Shown: positions 25,489-34,875 of the stretch, piece after piece
Layout of the letters: each line of letters opens with the position of its first letter
Position numbering within the stretch: the stretch's first letter is position 1
Assembly: GCF_000365425.1 (NCBI RefSeq)
Contig: NZ_AQOV01000002.1
Location: 372,001-436,000 of the forward strand
Origin: Methylomonas sp. MK1
Lineage (GTDB): Bacteria > Pseudomonadota > Gammaproteobacteria > Methylococcales > Methylomonadaceae
Direction: 5' to 3'
Length of the DNA stretch: 64,000 nt
Notes under the pieces: model-generated
The model's input: the letters and a program-made list of their open reading frames with translations, nothing else
Databases searched by the model: none
Told to the model about the DNA's origin: nothing
Made by a program: the position numbers and the translations under genes

Positions 25489-26094
25489 ATGAGTTGCACA
25501 CTTTCCATAGAACCGAACGATAGGGCAGAGCCCTCGGTGGTTAAGTCGCGGCAACACATTTATCAAGATCTGATGGCCTGTGCCGACCAGTCGCCCAACA
25601 GCGTCTGGTTGGCGCAAATCATCGCCAGCTGGAGCGTCGGCGACGGGGTGCTTCCCGATAGCCTGGGCTTGAGCCCGGCACAATTTCAGCAATTGCTCGA
25701 CCGTTACTTTCCCGGCTACCCGTTAGCGCCACAAGCGTTTTCCGGAAGCAGTTTGGATTACAGTCGCATGTTGGAAAAACAGGATTTGGAAATCCTGCTT
25801 GGGCAATTTGCCGCCAATCCCGGCGCGGAAACCGAATGGCTAATCGCTATGATCGTAGCGGCCTGTTTGGGCAGCGATCATCTCTGGCAGGATTTAGGGC
25901 TGTGGTCACGTAACGATTTGTCGGCCATGCTGGGCTACAACTTTCCGGAATTGCTGGTTCGCAACAGCAAAGATATGAAATGGAAAAAGTTTTTGTACAA
26001 ACAACTGTGCGAAGCGGAAGGTTTGTACGTCTGCCGGGCGCCGTCCTGTGAGGTTTGTAAAGACTATCCGCAGTGCTTCGGGCCGGAGGATTGA
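25489..26094 (+). CDS. nifQ: Molybdenum donor protein NifQ
   Basis: A 201-residue NifQ, the iron-sulfur protein thought to deliver molybdenum for FeMo-cofactor assembly. The diagnostic C-terminal cysteine motif Cx4Cx2Cx5C is present as CRAPSCEVCKDYPQC. The start at 25489 has GGAG 8 bases upstream; a longer frame from 25426 would overlap the ferredoxin gene. It is the last gene of the nifB operon, and its N-terminal half is divergent, as is usual in this family. Confidence 0.9.
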   Translation: MSCTLSIEPNDRAEPSVVKSRQHIYQDLMACADQSPNSVWLAQIIASWSVGDGVLPDSLGLSPAQFQQLLDRYFPGYPLAPQAFSGSSLDYSRMLEKQDLEILLGQFAANPGAETEWLIAMIVAACLGSDHLWQDLGLWSRNDLSAMLGYNFPELLVRNSKDMKWKKFLYKQLCEAEGLYVCRAPSCEVCKDYPQCFGPED

Positions 26095-26190
26095 ACCGGT
26101 TTTCCGGGTCGGAATCGTTTAAATACCGCTCGGGCGTTGAATCTGCATTTTTCGTTCAATACATGTTTATTCGGTCAGCGCCGCGTCTGA

Positions 26191-26778
26191 TCACATCAAA
26201 CCCAAAATCCGATAAGCCCCTTTCGTGTTTAAAACCACGGTAACCGGTGCGCTGGATTTGTTTTCCCAATACCAGCCGTGCGAGCCTTCGAAGGGCGCGC
26301 TTAACGAGCCACTGGATTGGCTGTCGGTCGTTTCCTTGTAGCTTTTGAAATAGCCGGTTTTGTCACCTTGCGGCTCGCCGTGAAAATCAAAATACAGCGC
26401 CGTGCCATTGGTGGACCACGAATATTCCAGGGCCGCGCCTTTGGCTAAATGAAATTTGTATTCCAGGCCTTCGCCTGCCGGCACTACGATTTTTACCGTA
26501 TCTTGCCACTGCGCGGCCGCAGCCGGTTGCGCGGCGCTGACTGCCACAGGCGGCTCCGCGCAAGCGCTGGCTGTTGTCGCGCTGCCGGTTTTGTTTGATG
26601 ACGATAAACTGGTTAAACCGGTCATTTCGCCAAACCCGGTCGGATCTATGCCATATTCGGCGGGTAATACGGCTGTGACCAGAATTACGCCCGCCAAAAA
26701 CATTGCCGAAATACTGGCGATAGTGAGCGATTTAACGGATTGCACCGGCGGATTGCTGTCTTGCATCGAGTTATCCAT
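26191..26778 (-). CDS. Transmembrane anchor protein paired with HupE
   Basis: A 195-residue protein with one membrane segment (about residues 17-42, LTIASISAMFLAGVILVTAVL), a low-complexity Ser/Ala-rich linker, and a C-terminal beta-rich domain outside the membrane (EYKFHLAKGAALEYSWS to GWYWENKSSAPVTVVL). Its start overlaps the end of the HupE gene by 8 bp, so the two are co-translated. This pair recurs in other genomes to my knowledge, and the small protein is usually annotated only as an anchor protein. Function is unknown; metal delivery with HupE is a guess. Confidence 0.65.
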   Translation of the reverse strand: MDNSMQDSNPPVQSVKSLTIASISAMFLAGVILVTAVLPAEYGIDPTGFGEMTGLTSLSSSNKTGSATTASACAEPPVAVSAAQPAAAAQWQDTVKIVVPAGEGLEYKFHLAKGAALEYSWSTNGTALYFDFHGEPQGDKTGYFKSYKETTDSQSSGSLSAPFEGSHGWYWENKSSAPVTVVLNTKGAYRILGLM

Positions 26779-27472
26779 GGATGATGTACCCCGTGATTTG
26801 GTAGCCGAATAGAATCAAGCCGCCGGACATTAACAGGGTGTTGGCAGCTGCGGAAAAGGCGTAATAACTGCGGTGGCGCCGCCAAAAGTCCAGCGCGATC
26901 AAGATAAACAGGAGGGCCAGAAACTGGCCGATTTCCACGCCCACATTAAACGCCAACAAGTTTTTCCAAAGCCCAGCTGCGGGCAGCGAAAAATCCTGTA
27001 ATTTGGTCGCCAAGCCAAAGCCGTGAAACAAGCCAAAAATCATCACCGCCCATTTCGTATTGGGCTGAAATCCCAATAGACGCTGAAAACCGCCCAGGTT
27101 GTCGAAGCCTTTATACACAATGGACAAGCCGATGATGGCGTCGATCAGAAACGGGTTGACCGAAATGTGGCCCAGCACACCGGCCAGCAGCGTCAAACTA
27201 TGGCCCAGGGTGAACAAGCTGACGTAAACCAATACATCGCGGGTGCGGAACAAAAAGAAAATCACGCCGACCAGAAACAACAGATGATCGTAGCCGGTGA
27301 CCATGTGCTTGGCGCCGATGTACAAAAACGGCCCTATGGCGATACCTTGGTTGGCCAGCAAAAATCGTTCGGTATTGGCATCGACGCCGTGGGCGAAGGC
27401 GGTAGTGCTGAGCAGGACTAGACAAAGCGGTAAGCCAATCATTCTGATATTTCGCTGGATTGCGGGTGTCAT
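26771..27472 (-). CDS. HupE/UreJ family membrane protein
   Basis: A 233-residue protein with a signal peptide (FAHGVDA near the cleavage site) and about six membrane segments. Family motifs are present: HMVTGYDHLLFLVGVIFFL, FTLGHSLTLLAG and FGLFHGFGLATKL, each with conserved His and Asp that could bind metal. HupE/UreJ proteins are nickel permeases for hydrogenase or urease, although neither enzyme is encoded here. The HupE-like group with a downstream anchor protein is less well studied. It lies next to the nif operon on the opposite strand, where a hydrogenase that recycles nitrogenase H2 would make sense, but that is inference. Confidence 0.8.
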   Translation of the reverse strand: MTPAIQRNIRMIGLPLCLVLLSTTAFAHGVDANTERFLLANQGIAIGPFLYIGAKHMVTGYDHLLFLVGVIFFLFRTRDVLVYVSLFTLGHSLTLLAGVLGHISVNPFLIDAIIGLSIVYKGFDNLGGFQRLLGFQPNTKWAVMIFGLFHGFGLATKLQDFSLPAAGLWKNLLAFNVGVEIGQFLALLFILIALDFWRRHRSYYAFSAAANTLLMSGGLILFGYQITGYIIHG

Positions 27473-27800
27473 ATTTAAAAATCCAATGGCAATGGGGGCG
27501 GAGTATAGCCGACTCGGATACTTCGGTTAAATAGCCAGTCTGTTGCCGGCCAAACAAATCACAGCTTACCGCGCTTAAATTTTTATCCGCTTTGAACCTT
27601 TGCTAATTTCAGGTGATTTACAAGGTAATTGCCCTGCGCGAAACCGCTAGTGTTAATCTGCTCCAGCGTATCTAGCCAAATCAGGCAAAGGCTGAGATTT
27701 TTTAAAATAAATGCTTAACGCAAAAATATCCAACTAATAGTGCCGATTGATCGGCCTCCAATGGCCTTGTTCCAAGGCAAACCAAGCACCAAGGAAATTT
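27473..27800. other. 328-bp divergent intergenic region
   Basis: AT-rich, no gene. Two small hairpins precede the next start: GCCGAT-TG-ATCGGC (27742-27755) and GCCTTG-TTC-CAAGGC (27764-27778), the second just before the ribosome binding site. A riboswitch was looked for and not recognised. Confidence 0.4.
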
Positions 27801-29579
27801 ATGAATAGTTCAAAAACCAGTCTATCCGGTAAGCACATGGCTTTGGCTGTGTTATCCGCGCTGATAGGTTCGCCTGCCTGGGCTAATACGATCAACGTTA
27901 CCAATTTAATTGATGTAAGCGCAGTGGCCGATGGCAGTTGCACATTGCGCGAAGCGGTCGCCAACGCCAATAGCGACAGTGACACAACAGGTGGTGACTG
28001 CCCGGCTGGTACAGGCATCGATACCATCACCTTTGGCGTCAATGGTACTGCTGTACTGAGCAGCACCCTGACCATCAGCGATGTCGATGGACTGACCCTT
28101 GATAGCTTGGGTCGTAGCGTCACGCTAAGCGGCGGCAACGCCGTGCGGGTGTTTTGGGTCACACCCGGCGCGGGCTTAACGTTAAAGAATCTGACCGTCG
28201 CCAATGGTTATGCGGACCCGCAGGGCGGCGGCGTTTATAACCAATTCGGTAACCTCACCGTGTTGAATAGCACCTTTGTCGGTAATACCGCCACCCGCAC
28301 CGGCGGCGGTATTGCCAACTACTCGGATACCTCTCTAGCCAATCCCGGCGGTAATCTCACGGTGGTTAACAGTACGTTCTCCGGCAACAGTTCGGTTTTC
28401 GGCGGCGCGATTAGAAACTCCGGTATTGCGGCGACGATTATCAACAGCACCATTGTCGGCAATAGCGTGCAGCTACCGGTTTGCCCGCCGGGCTTTTTTT
28501 GCTCCCTGGAAGACAACGGCGGCGGCATCGAAAATCTTGGGACGCTGAATCTACATAACAGCATAGTCGCCGGCAATACGGCGGCGGTGGGTGATGCCGA
28601 TATTGGCGGTTCGCCAACGACTGCCAGTTACAACTTGATTGGCTTTCCCGCTACCCTGTTTTACAGATGGAACGGTATTGGCCCGATAGTGCAGGTAGAT
28701 GGCAGCAATGGCAATATCACCGGTGTCGATGCGAGCACATTGGTCGCAGCTACTTTGGCTAACAACGGCGGCCCGACCCAAACTTTGGCGTTAATCCCTG
28801 GCAGCGCCGCCATTGATGCCGCCGATAACGCACTGTGCGCAACTGCACCGGTGAGCAATTTGGATCAACGCGGCTTGGCTCGCCCGCAAGGCCCGCAATG
28901 CGATATCGGTGCTTTCGAATTGGCAGCTGTACCTTCGGCGGATCTGGCAGTCAGCGGCACAGCCAGTGCGGCGATGGTGCGCGACAGCATGACCTTGACA
29001 ATTGTCGTTAAGAATAACGGTACAGCCGATGCCACGGGTGTGAAGTTAATCGATACCTTGCCGGTCTCCGGATTGTCTTCAATCTCCGCAACTACATCGC
29101 AAGGCAGTTGCAGTGCGCCAGTCAGCGGCAAGATCACTTGTAACTTGGGTAGCCTGGCAAACACAGCCACCGCTACGGTCACCGTAAAAGCCATTCCCAG
29201 CGCTGCTGTTACGTTGAGCAATCAAGTGACTGTGCTGGCCGACCAAAATGACGGCCAGCCGCTTAACAACAGCGCCACGCAAACCGTCGCGGTGCAGCCG
29301 CTGTTGTGTAATGGTTTGGTGCCCACCATAGTCGGCACTCCCGGTGCGGATACTTTGGTCGGTACCAAACGCCGCGACATCATCCACGGTTTGAGCGGTA
29401 ACGACACCATCAGCGGCGGCGCGGATAACGACATCATCTGCGGCGGTCTAGGCCAAGACACACTGAAAGGTGACGCCGGCAACGACACCCTAAACGGGGA
29501 AGCGGGTACGGATAGCTGCGACGGTGGTTCCGGCACCGATACCGCGACCAATTGCGAGGCTAAAATCGCTGTTCCTTAG
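27801..29579 (+). CDS. Exported CSLREXD/beta-helix protein with DUF11 and RTX-like repeats
   Basis: A 592-residue exported protein. The start at 27801 has AAGGAAA upstream and gives a signal peptide ending near SPAWA; a longer frame from 27747 would spoil it. A CSLREXD-type motif (GSCTLREAVANAN) comes first, then a right-handed beta-helix with repeated LTV.NSTF.GN units (about residues 120-300). A DUF11 adhesin-type Ig-like domain follows (about 380-500), and then glycine/aspartate-rich calcium-binding repeats (GLSGNDTISGGADNDIICGG). It is likely a surface or secreted adhesin. It has an N-terminal Sec signal, so the RTX-like end need not mean type I export. Confidence 0.75.
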   Translation: MNSSKTSLSGKHMALAVLSALIGSPAWANTINVTNLIDVSAVADGSCTLREAVANANSDSDTTGGDCPAGTGIDTITFGVNGTAVLSSTLTISDVDGLTLDSLGRSVTLSGGNAVRVFWVTPGAGLTLKNLTVANGYADPQGGGVYNQFGNLTVLNSTFVGNTATRTGGGIANYSDTSLANPGGNLTVVNSTFSGNSSVFGGAIRNSGIAATIINSTIVGNSVQLPVCPPGFFCSLEDNGGGIENLGTLNLHNSIVAGNTAAVGDADIGGSPTTASYNLIGFPATLFYRWNGIGPIVQVDGSNGNITGVDASTLVAATLANNGGPTQTLALIPGSAAIDAADNALCATAPVSNLDQRGLARPQGPQCDIGAFELAAVPSADLAVSGTASAAMVRDSMTLTIVVKNNGTADATGVKLIDTLPVSGLSSISATTSQGSCSAPVSGKITCNLGSLANTATATVTVKAIPSAAVTLSNQVTVLADQNDGQPLNNSATQTVAVQPLLCNGLVPTIVGTPGADTLVGTKRRDIIHGLSGNDTISGGADNDIICGGLGQDTLKGDAGNDTLNGEAGTDSCDGGSGTDTATNCEAKIAVP

Positions 29580-29655
29580 GCTAAGCATGATTTCATATAG
29601 AGGATAGACTGGGTAAAACAATGTGAAACCCAGCGGAAACCATACTTTTGCAAGT

Positions 29656-30060
29656 TTATTTCTTGGGGATGGCAGGATGCCGATTACCCAAATGGTCGAT
29701 GTCGTCCAGGCTCATAATCGGCGAATACATTAGATCGTTAATATCGCTGGAGCGCTCCCAACCCAAAACCATCTGACCTATGGCGCGTTTGGTCATTTTG
29801 ATGAAGCGCGATTCCAGCTGTTGGCGGCCACCGGGCGAATTTTCCGATTCCGGGTGCATGCGCGCGGCGGAAACCACCGAACAGCGGCAGACCTTGTCAT
29901 GGTAGGAAAACTGGAAACGAAAATTTCTGGCCCGGCTGTTGATGTCGCGGTTAGTCAGAAAAATAAAATAGGTGTTGCTGTCCGCTTCCGGCAAACGCTG
30001 CATTACGGTTTTAGCCTGTTCGAAGATGTCTTCCGCCGCGAATTGTTGAGAGCCCGGCAT
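29656..30060 (-). pseudogene. 3' part of a frameshifted archaemetzincin-like lipoprotein
   Basis: This frame continues the lipoprotein gene at 30011-30358 after a shift of one frame near 30040-30060. It reads SQQFAAEDIFEQAK, TYFIFLTNRDIN and CSVVSAARMHP, an order seen in archaemetzincins. The place of the zinc motif HExxHxxG reads KRAIGQMVLGW, so zinc ligands are missing. It could be a decayed gene, a sequencing error or a non-catalytic family. An internal ATG at 30060 gives 134 codons, but no ribosome binding site is seen there. Confidence 0.5.
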
Positions 30061-30358
30061 CGGCCATCAGGCCTTGCGTGCCCATAGCCACAGTGCCCTT
30101 AACCCACAGCCCGAATTCCTTACTCAAATCCCTGCCGATTTGCGCCGCAATATCTTCCGAGAAATCATTCAACGGAATCAGATAAACATTCACGGGACCG
30201 GTTTTTTCGGTGGCTGCTGGTGGGTAAAGTGAGGCGGTCGATATAGATTTTGGGGCCGGAGCGGGGTTGGCTGCGGCTAATGGCTGGGTATATGGAGAGC
30301 TTGTTGTGCAGCCAGCCAGGGCGGCCGATAAAATAATCGTCATTGATAGATGTTTCAT
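30011..30358 (-). pseudogene. 5' part of a frameshifted archaemetzincin-like lipoprotein
   Basis: The start at 30358 gives a lipoprotein signal, MKHLSMTIILSAALAGCTTS, with lipobox LAGC. After a proline/alanine-rich linker comes VNVYLIPLNDFSEDIAAQIG and KEFGLWVKGT, the first strand-helix unit of an archaemetzincin-like fold. The frame then runs into a stop in the region overlapped by the other half. Only joining both frames gives a complete domain, so a frameshift is the best explanation. Confidence 0.55.
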
Positions 30359-30498
30359 TTGCGCTGTCTCGAGTCGATGCATAAGTTGGCATGGAAACGG
30401 ATATGGGGTTTCCAAACGATGCCAGATGACTATCGCTTGGCTGTGTTAAACAAAGTGAAACTCATCGAAAATCTTTAAAGCAGGGTTTTAATCCACAG

Positions 30499-33400
30499 CT
30501 ATGTGCTGCTGGGACGAGTAACATCAATCACAACAACATCAAGTCTATGTCTATCATCGATAGTTATTAGTGATCGAAGCGCATCTTCTAGTTCCTGAGC
30601 GGTTTCAGGTTTTTGTATTGGTTCTGGAGGCGTGGGCATGCGTTTTGTTGGTTTTTCGTCAAACCAAAATACCAAGTAAATACCATATCCGCTGGCTTGT
30701 GGGTCGCGTGTATATAGGGTATCCAACTGGTTTGCGCAGGCCGTCCATAAGGCCGAATGGTAATTCCGTTTAATTTCAATAGGCAATTTCTGTAAGGCTG
30801 CGTTCAGTAACACTATATCTGCGCGTTTGTCATCTACCATATGCCCTTCAGGTTCCACCGCTATTTCCAAAGGCGTAAACTTTTGTCTTAGCAAATCGAT
30901 TAAACGGTCGCGGCAGGACTCCTCGGATTTGGGCTGGTTTGTAATTCGGCCATACGAGTCTTCGTTCCAGAATATTTTAAAAATATCTGTATTTTCTGTT
31001 CGAATTTTAATGGCAACATCTTTTAAATATTCGATAGTTAAATTATAAAGATCAGCTATGTTAGTTGGTTTGCCATTTGATAGCGCTGAGATTGTTTGTT
31101 GCCAGTTAGGTTGGGAAAATAGTTGTTTTCTCCTTAAAGAGCTCTGATTGGCTGCTGCGTGTTTTAAGTGATCTAAATAGCTATACAGTGTAGGTTCATT
31201 AATAAATTTATTTAAGACCTCTATTGATTCGTTATCCACTCGTGTTGCTAGCTGGGTTATTTTATTTTTAACAAATTGCGCAGCATCAAAAAACTCATGC
31301 GATTTATTGTTATCTTCGATTATTTCGTCAATATTAGGGTATCGACTGCCAGTCAACGTAATAATAAATTCTATTTGACTATTTGAAAGTAAAGTGGGGT
31401 GAGTTGTAGTGTCAGCAATTCGAATTCGATCACTAAACCATATGTATGTCAAAATAAAATCATCACGTTTTGAGGAGAAGTCTTCAATCGCTTTTTTGAA
31501 ATTTTCAAAATCTAGTAAAAATCCAATACAAAACCATAATGCTTTTTGTTTTAAACGTATTTTTGTATGGGGTTTTATTGAGGAATATGTGAGTAGGAGT
31601 AACTGATTTTTCGCTTCAGGGATCGTAATGGCTTTTAATAGTAAAGTCCGCAATGACTCCATTGATGCTTTTGGATATTGGCTTAACAATCGCAAAATAG
31701 TTTCAGTCCTGTTTTTATCAAGATTGGAGTTTTCGCAAATATCTCTTAGGCCAATCACATGTTCTTTCTTGCTTGCCAAAAATAACTCCACTACTTCCAA
31801 GTAAGCTGATTGGACAAGTTCGGGATCATATTGAAATAATGCATATTGCCAGTCAGGTGTTATTTCTGTGCGGGAATTCCCTTCAGTAAGATAAAATGAG
31901 GGGAATAATAGATTTATTGTTAGGCTTGATTTGAGTGCTGGTTTAGGGATGTCGTTTAAATCGTTTTTTGTATTCCAGTATTCATTTGTTCCGGCTAATA
32001 TTGCAAACCACCAATCTTTAAACCTTCCTTCTGAATATAGGCTTACTATTTCAAATGTTGTAGGGAGATCGTTTCTGTAAAGTGCGGCTTGTAGTCCTTC
32101 TAGCGAAAATTGCAAATTTGATTCACCCAGTTCTATTTCCAGGCGTTTATGTGGTATCAAAGTGTTATCAACATCAGAAAATCTTGAAAAATATATCTTT
32201 GCTAACCAACTCATCCAACCAAGATGCGAGCCTGCGCGGATCAAGGCCAGGTCTTTATCGAAAGCTATACGATTTTTTTGCTGGTTATTCAGTCTATTTT
32301 CCCTGAGGGTGACGGTTTTATTTATTTTATTCCAGCGCCATTCTGGGATTTCACATTGGCAGGTACGAGACCATATGTCTTCAAGTTCGGGATGATTAGT
32401 GCGGTAGTTAAATAAAATGTCAAATAATTCAATATTGGTTGTTTGCGAAGTTATTATGACTAAAGTCAACTCAAAAATAAATTGATCATGCTCGTCACAG
32501 TGTTCTTTATTTGCAATTTTTGAAAATGAATGTGTTGCAATTTCATCGGCATTGTATTGATATCTGACCAATTCCCGAAAATTATTCCAAAATCCATGGA
32601 TATTAGAAAAGTCTTTATGCTCATTTAGTGCCAGGTTAAATATAAGGATTAAAAAACACGGGTTTTCTTCTAGCCAGGATTTAATAACGTCCCTGCGATG
32701 GCGTCCGTAGCCAGAATAGAACTTTAATCTTGATATCCAGCGCCATAGTTGGTTTGCATCAATGTTGCCTTCGGCGTGTAAAGTTCGTTCTAATAATTCA
32801 TATGCAAAGCTCCAAACCTCATCATATTCACTGACATTATCGAAATTTATTTGCGATAACAAATCAAGTGTGTTTGGTAAGTCGTTAATAGGTAAGGCTC
32901 GGCTTAAGAGCCACAAGTTACCTGTAACAACTTTGTTATGGTCGTAGTGATTAATGTGGTCAATAATAAGATGAATAGTATCTTCAGGAGAAAAATACTC
33001 ATTATATAATTTGTAAATTACTTCTTCTTTTAAACGAATGTCGTCGTTGGACGACTTAAGAGTTTCTCGGGTTGCTTTGACGGCTAATTGCTTTCCATTC
33101 GGAATGGCATGTATTAATCCTTCAATTGCACGAGACCTTTCGGCATAGGGTGCGCAGTTGTCGCAAAATAGATTTAATAACTCATCTTTAAGTTCAGGTT
33201 GTTGTTCCCCAAACTTAATTGCATCTAATACAATTGATCGCAAATGAAATTGTTGCGGTTTTCTTAATAATATAGATTTAAACTCACATGCTATATCTGG
33301 AGTGGATAAAAAACCAAGCGGCGCTCCTGACCAGTCTTCGGCACGAAACCAAGGGTTTTTTTCGGTAAGGTTTAGTAATTCATTTAGTAGTTTTTTCCGA

Positions 33401-34521
33401 CTTGATAGTGAAAGACAGCTTACATCTCCAAGAACTAATACTCCGTAGGGGTCATTTTCTAGTAACGAATCAGTATGTTCGGGTAACAATTGAGTTAACC
33501 ATGCATATAAGCCGCGCAGTTCCGGCGCTGGATGATTCTCTATTCCCAGCCAGCTAACTACTCGTCGAACAGGTAAGCCATTACGAACAGATTTAACTAA
33601 CCAGCATGCGGCTAAATATTCGGCAATAGTCCGATGAGAATACCCGACTTGTTCTTCCTGATGATTGGTAATAACAAATGCGCGTTTTGTTATAGCCGCC
33701 AACACTATTTCCGAATCGGGATAAGGTATATCGGCATAACTGTTATCCGCGTTTGTAAGTAATGAAATGCCCTCAATATCTGTAATCAGTAATACAGCAC
33801 AAGCAGCGCCAGCAGCATCTTTTAGCTGATCGATTTTGTATGCAGCTAATCGTTTGTGTTTGTGATTGCTGTTATGTTCCAACAGAAGTAAATCCGTTGC
33901 GTTTTCGAACAATTCAGTTTTTGTACTCGGCCATTGTCCATTTTTTACAGTATCAGCCAACATTATTAATGTTTGCGGGTTGCTGAGCATTGTTTCGATT
34001 CCTTTTTCGAATGCTTTTGCTTTGAATTCAGTAGGGTTGGCAATATTTTTTTCGCTCAATATTTGATCAATTCCATCCTCGTTCAAGGCTTCGAGGATCA
34101 CTACACAATATCCACCAGTTGCATCGAAGTATGGCTTAAATAATTCAAGGTCTGTTTCTCCAAGCCAATCAGCCACCCGGCATGATAATCTGACCTTGGA
34201 GGGCTTTATTTGTTTGATGTGCTTGATTATTTCATCAATCGAATCTGGCTGATCTGTGCGTGATCGCTTCTCGTCTAGGGCATCGATATAAATTGGCTTA
34301 TTGCTAAAATTTTCATCAGCATGAATTGTAAAATTTCGCGAGGATATGAAGTTTCCTTTTTCATGGTCTGCGCCGTTTCTGAAGAGATATGTTTTTCCAG
34401 CTCCAGGCTCCCCTAACAAAATAATATTTGGTATTTCCAAAATATCTGCAAACGTTAAAGCTTGGTTGCTTTCGTTATTTTGATTGGGAGGATATATTTT
34501 TTTGATTGCTCGGTCTAGCAT
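30499..34521 (-). CDS. Large NACHT/STAND-type NTPase with C-terminal PD-(D/E)xK nuclease domain
   Basis: A 1340-residue protein. The P-loop GEPGAGKT is at 37-44, only 36 residues from the start, and the Walker B with the NACHT-like acidic run is PIYIDALDE at 76-84. RLSCRVADW at 111-119 fits the sensor-1 arginine region. A winged-helix-like segment follows (YSHRTIAEYLAACWL, near 290), and then about 800 residues of helical repeats with no known name. The last 140 residues hold a nuclease pattern: Asp1235 (RADIVL) and Glu1249-x-Lys1251 (PIEIKR), then a Trp/Gln-rich helix. The gene is far more AT-rich than its surroundings and lies beside toxin-antitoxin genes. It is a likely single-gene antiphage protein, with the repeats sensing and the nuclease acting; that role is inference. 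Confidence 0.7.
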   Translation of the reverse strand: MLDRAIKKIYPPNQNNESNQALTFADILEIPNIILLGEPGAGKTYLFRNGADHEKGNFISSRNFTIHADENFSNKPIYIDALDEKRSRTDQPDSIDEIIKHIKQIKPSKVRLSCRVADWLGETDLELFKPYFDATGGYCVVILEALNEDGIDQILSEKNIANPTEFKAKAFEKGIETMLSNPQTLIMLADTVKNGQWPSTKTELFENATDLLLLEHNSNHKHKRLAAYKIDQLKDAAGAACAVLLITDIEGISLLTNADNSYADIPYPDSEIVLAAITKRAFVITNHQEEQVGYSHRTIAEYLAACWLVKSVRNGLPVRRVVSWLGIENHPAPELRGLYAWLTQLLPEHTDSLLENDPYGVLVLGDVSCLSLSSRKKLLNELLNLTEKNPWFRAEDWSGAPLGFLSTPDIACEFKSILLRKPQQFHLRSIVLDAIKFGEQQPELKDELLNLFCDNCAPYAERSRAIEGLIHAIPNGKQLAVKATRETLKSSNDDIRLKEEVIYKLYNEYFSPEDTIHLIIDHINHYDHNKVVTGNLWLLSRALPINDLPNTLDLLSQINFDNVSEYDEVWSFAYELLERTLHAEGNIDANQLWRWISRLKFYSGYGRHRRDVIKSWLEENPCFLILIFNLALNEHKDFSNIHGFWNNFRELVRYQYNADEIATHSFSKIANKEHCDEHDQFIFELTLVIITSQTTNIELFDILFNYRTNHPELEDIWSRTCQCEIPEWRWNKINKTVTLRENRLNNQQKNRIAFDKDLALIRAGSHLGWMSWLAKIYFSRFSDVDNTLIPHKRLEIELGESNLQFSLEGLQAALYRNDLPTTFEIVSLYSEGRFKDWWFAILAGTNEYWNTKNDLNDIPKPALKSSLTINLLFPSFYLTEGNSRTEITPDWQYALFQYDPELVQSAYLEVVELFLASKKEHVIGLRDICENSNLDKNRTETILRLLSQYPKASMESLRTLLLKAITIPEAKNQLLLLTYSSIKPHTKIRLKQKALWFCIGFLLDFENFKKAIEDFSSKRDDFILTYIWFSDRIRIADTTTHPTLLSNSQIEFIITLTGSRYPNIDEIIEDNNKSHEFFDAAQFVKNKITQLATRVDNESIEVLNKFINEPTLYSYLDHLKHAAANQSSLRRKQLFSQPNWQQTISALSNGKPTNIADLYNLTIEYLKDVAIKIRTENTDIFKIFWNEDSYGRITNQPKSEESCRDRLIDLLRQKFTPLEIAVEPEGHMVDDKRADIVLLNAALQKLPIEIKRNYHSALWTACANQLDTLYTRDPQASGYGIYLVFWFDEKPTKRMPTPPEPIQKPETAQELEDALRSLITIDDRHRLDVVVIDVTRPSST

Positions 34522-34602
34522 CTATGAGGGTTAATCGTAGGGGCGGATTGAAGTCAGGTTAGGTATGTAGCACATACCAATTTTCTTGTCATAAAACCAA
34601 AA

Positions 34603-34875
34603 TCAACCACCGCGCTGGTAATGATACCGACAAGCAATGACAGTAATATGGCTATCGGAAACGGCATAAACCAAGCGATGCGTATCGTCTATACGGCGCG
34701 ACCAAAAACCGGCCAGATTTTCCTTTAACGCTTCCGGTTTTCCGATGCCTTCGAACGGTGCGCGCAATACTTCCGTAATCAGTTTGTTGATGCGGGTTAG
34801 GGTTTTTTTATCCTGTTCTTGCCAATACAGATAATCGGACCAGGCGGCTTCTGTCCAAGCCAGCAGTCTAGTCAT
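34603..34875 (-). CDS. yoeB: YoeB-family mRNA interferase toxin
   Basis: A 90-residue RelE/YoeB toxin. The start at 34875 gives MTRLLAWTEAAWSDYLYWQ, the usual YoeB beginning, and overlaps the antitoxin gene by 8 bp. The sequence shows INKLITEVLRAPFEGIGKPE, SRRIDDTHRLVY and the C-terminal CRYHY, with the His-Tyr active-site end of the family. YoeB cuts mRNA on the ribosome. There is a short tail (QRGG) after the usual C-terminus. Antitoxin first and toxin second is the normal order. Confidence 0.93.
   Translation of the reverse strand: MTRLLAWTEAAWSDYLYWQEQDKKTLTRINKLITEVLRAPFEGIGKPEALKENLAGFWSRRIDDTHRLVYAVSDSHITVIACRYHYQRGG

Noticed and set aside
27600..27800. Cyclic-di-GMP riboswitch before the CSLREXD protein
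   Set aside because: Some purine-rich pieces looked suggestive, but the conserved core and tetraloop-receptor pattern are missing.
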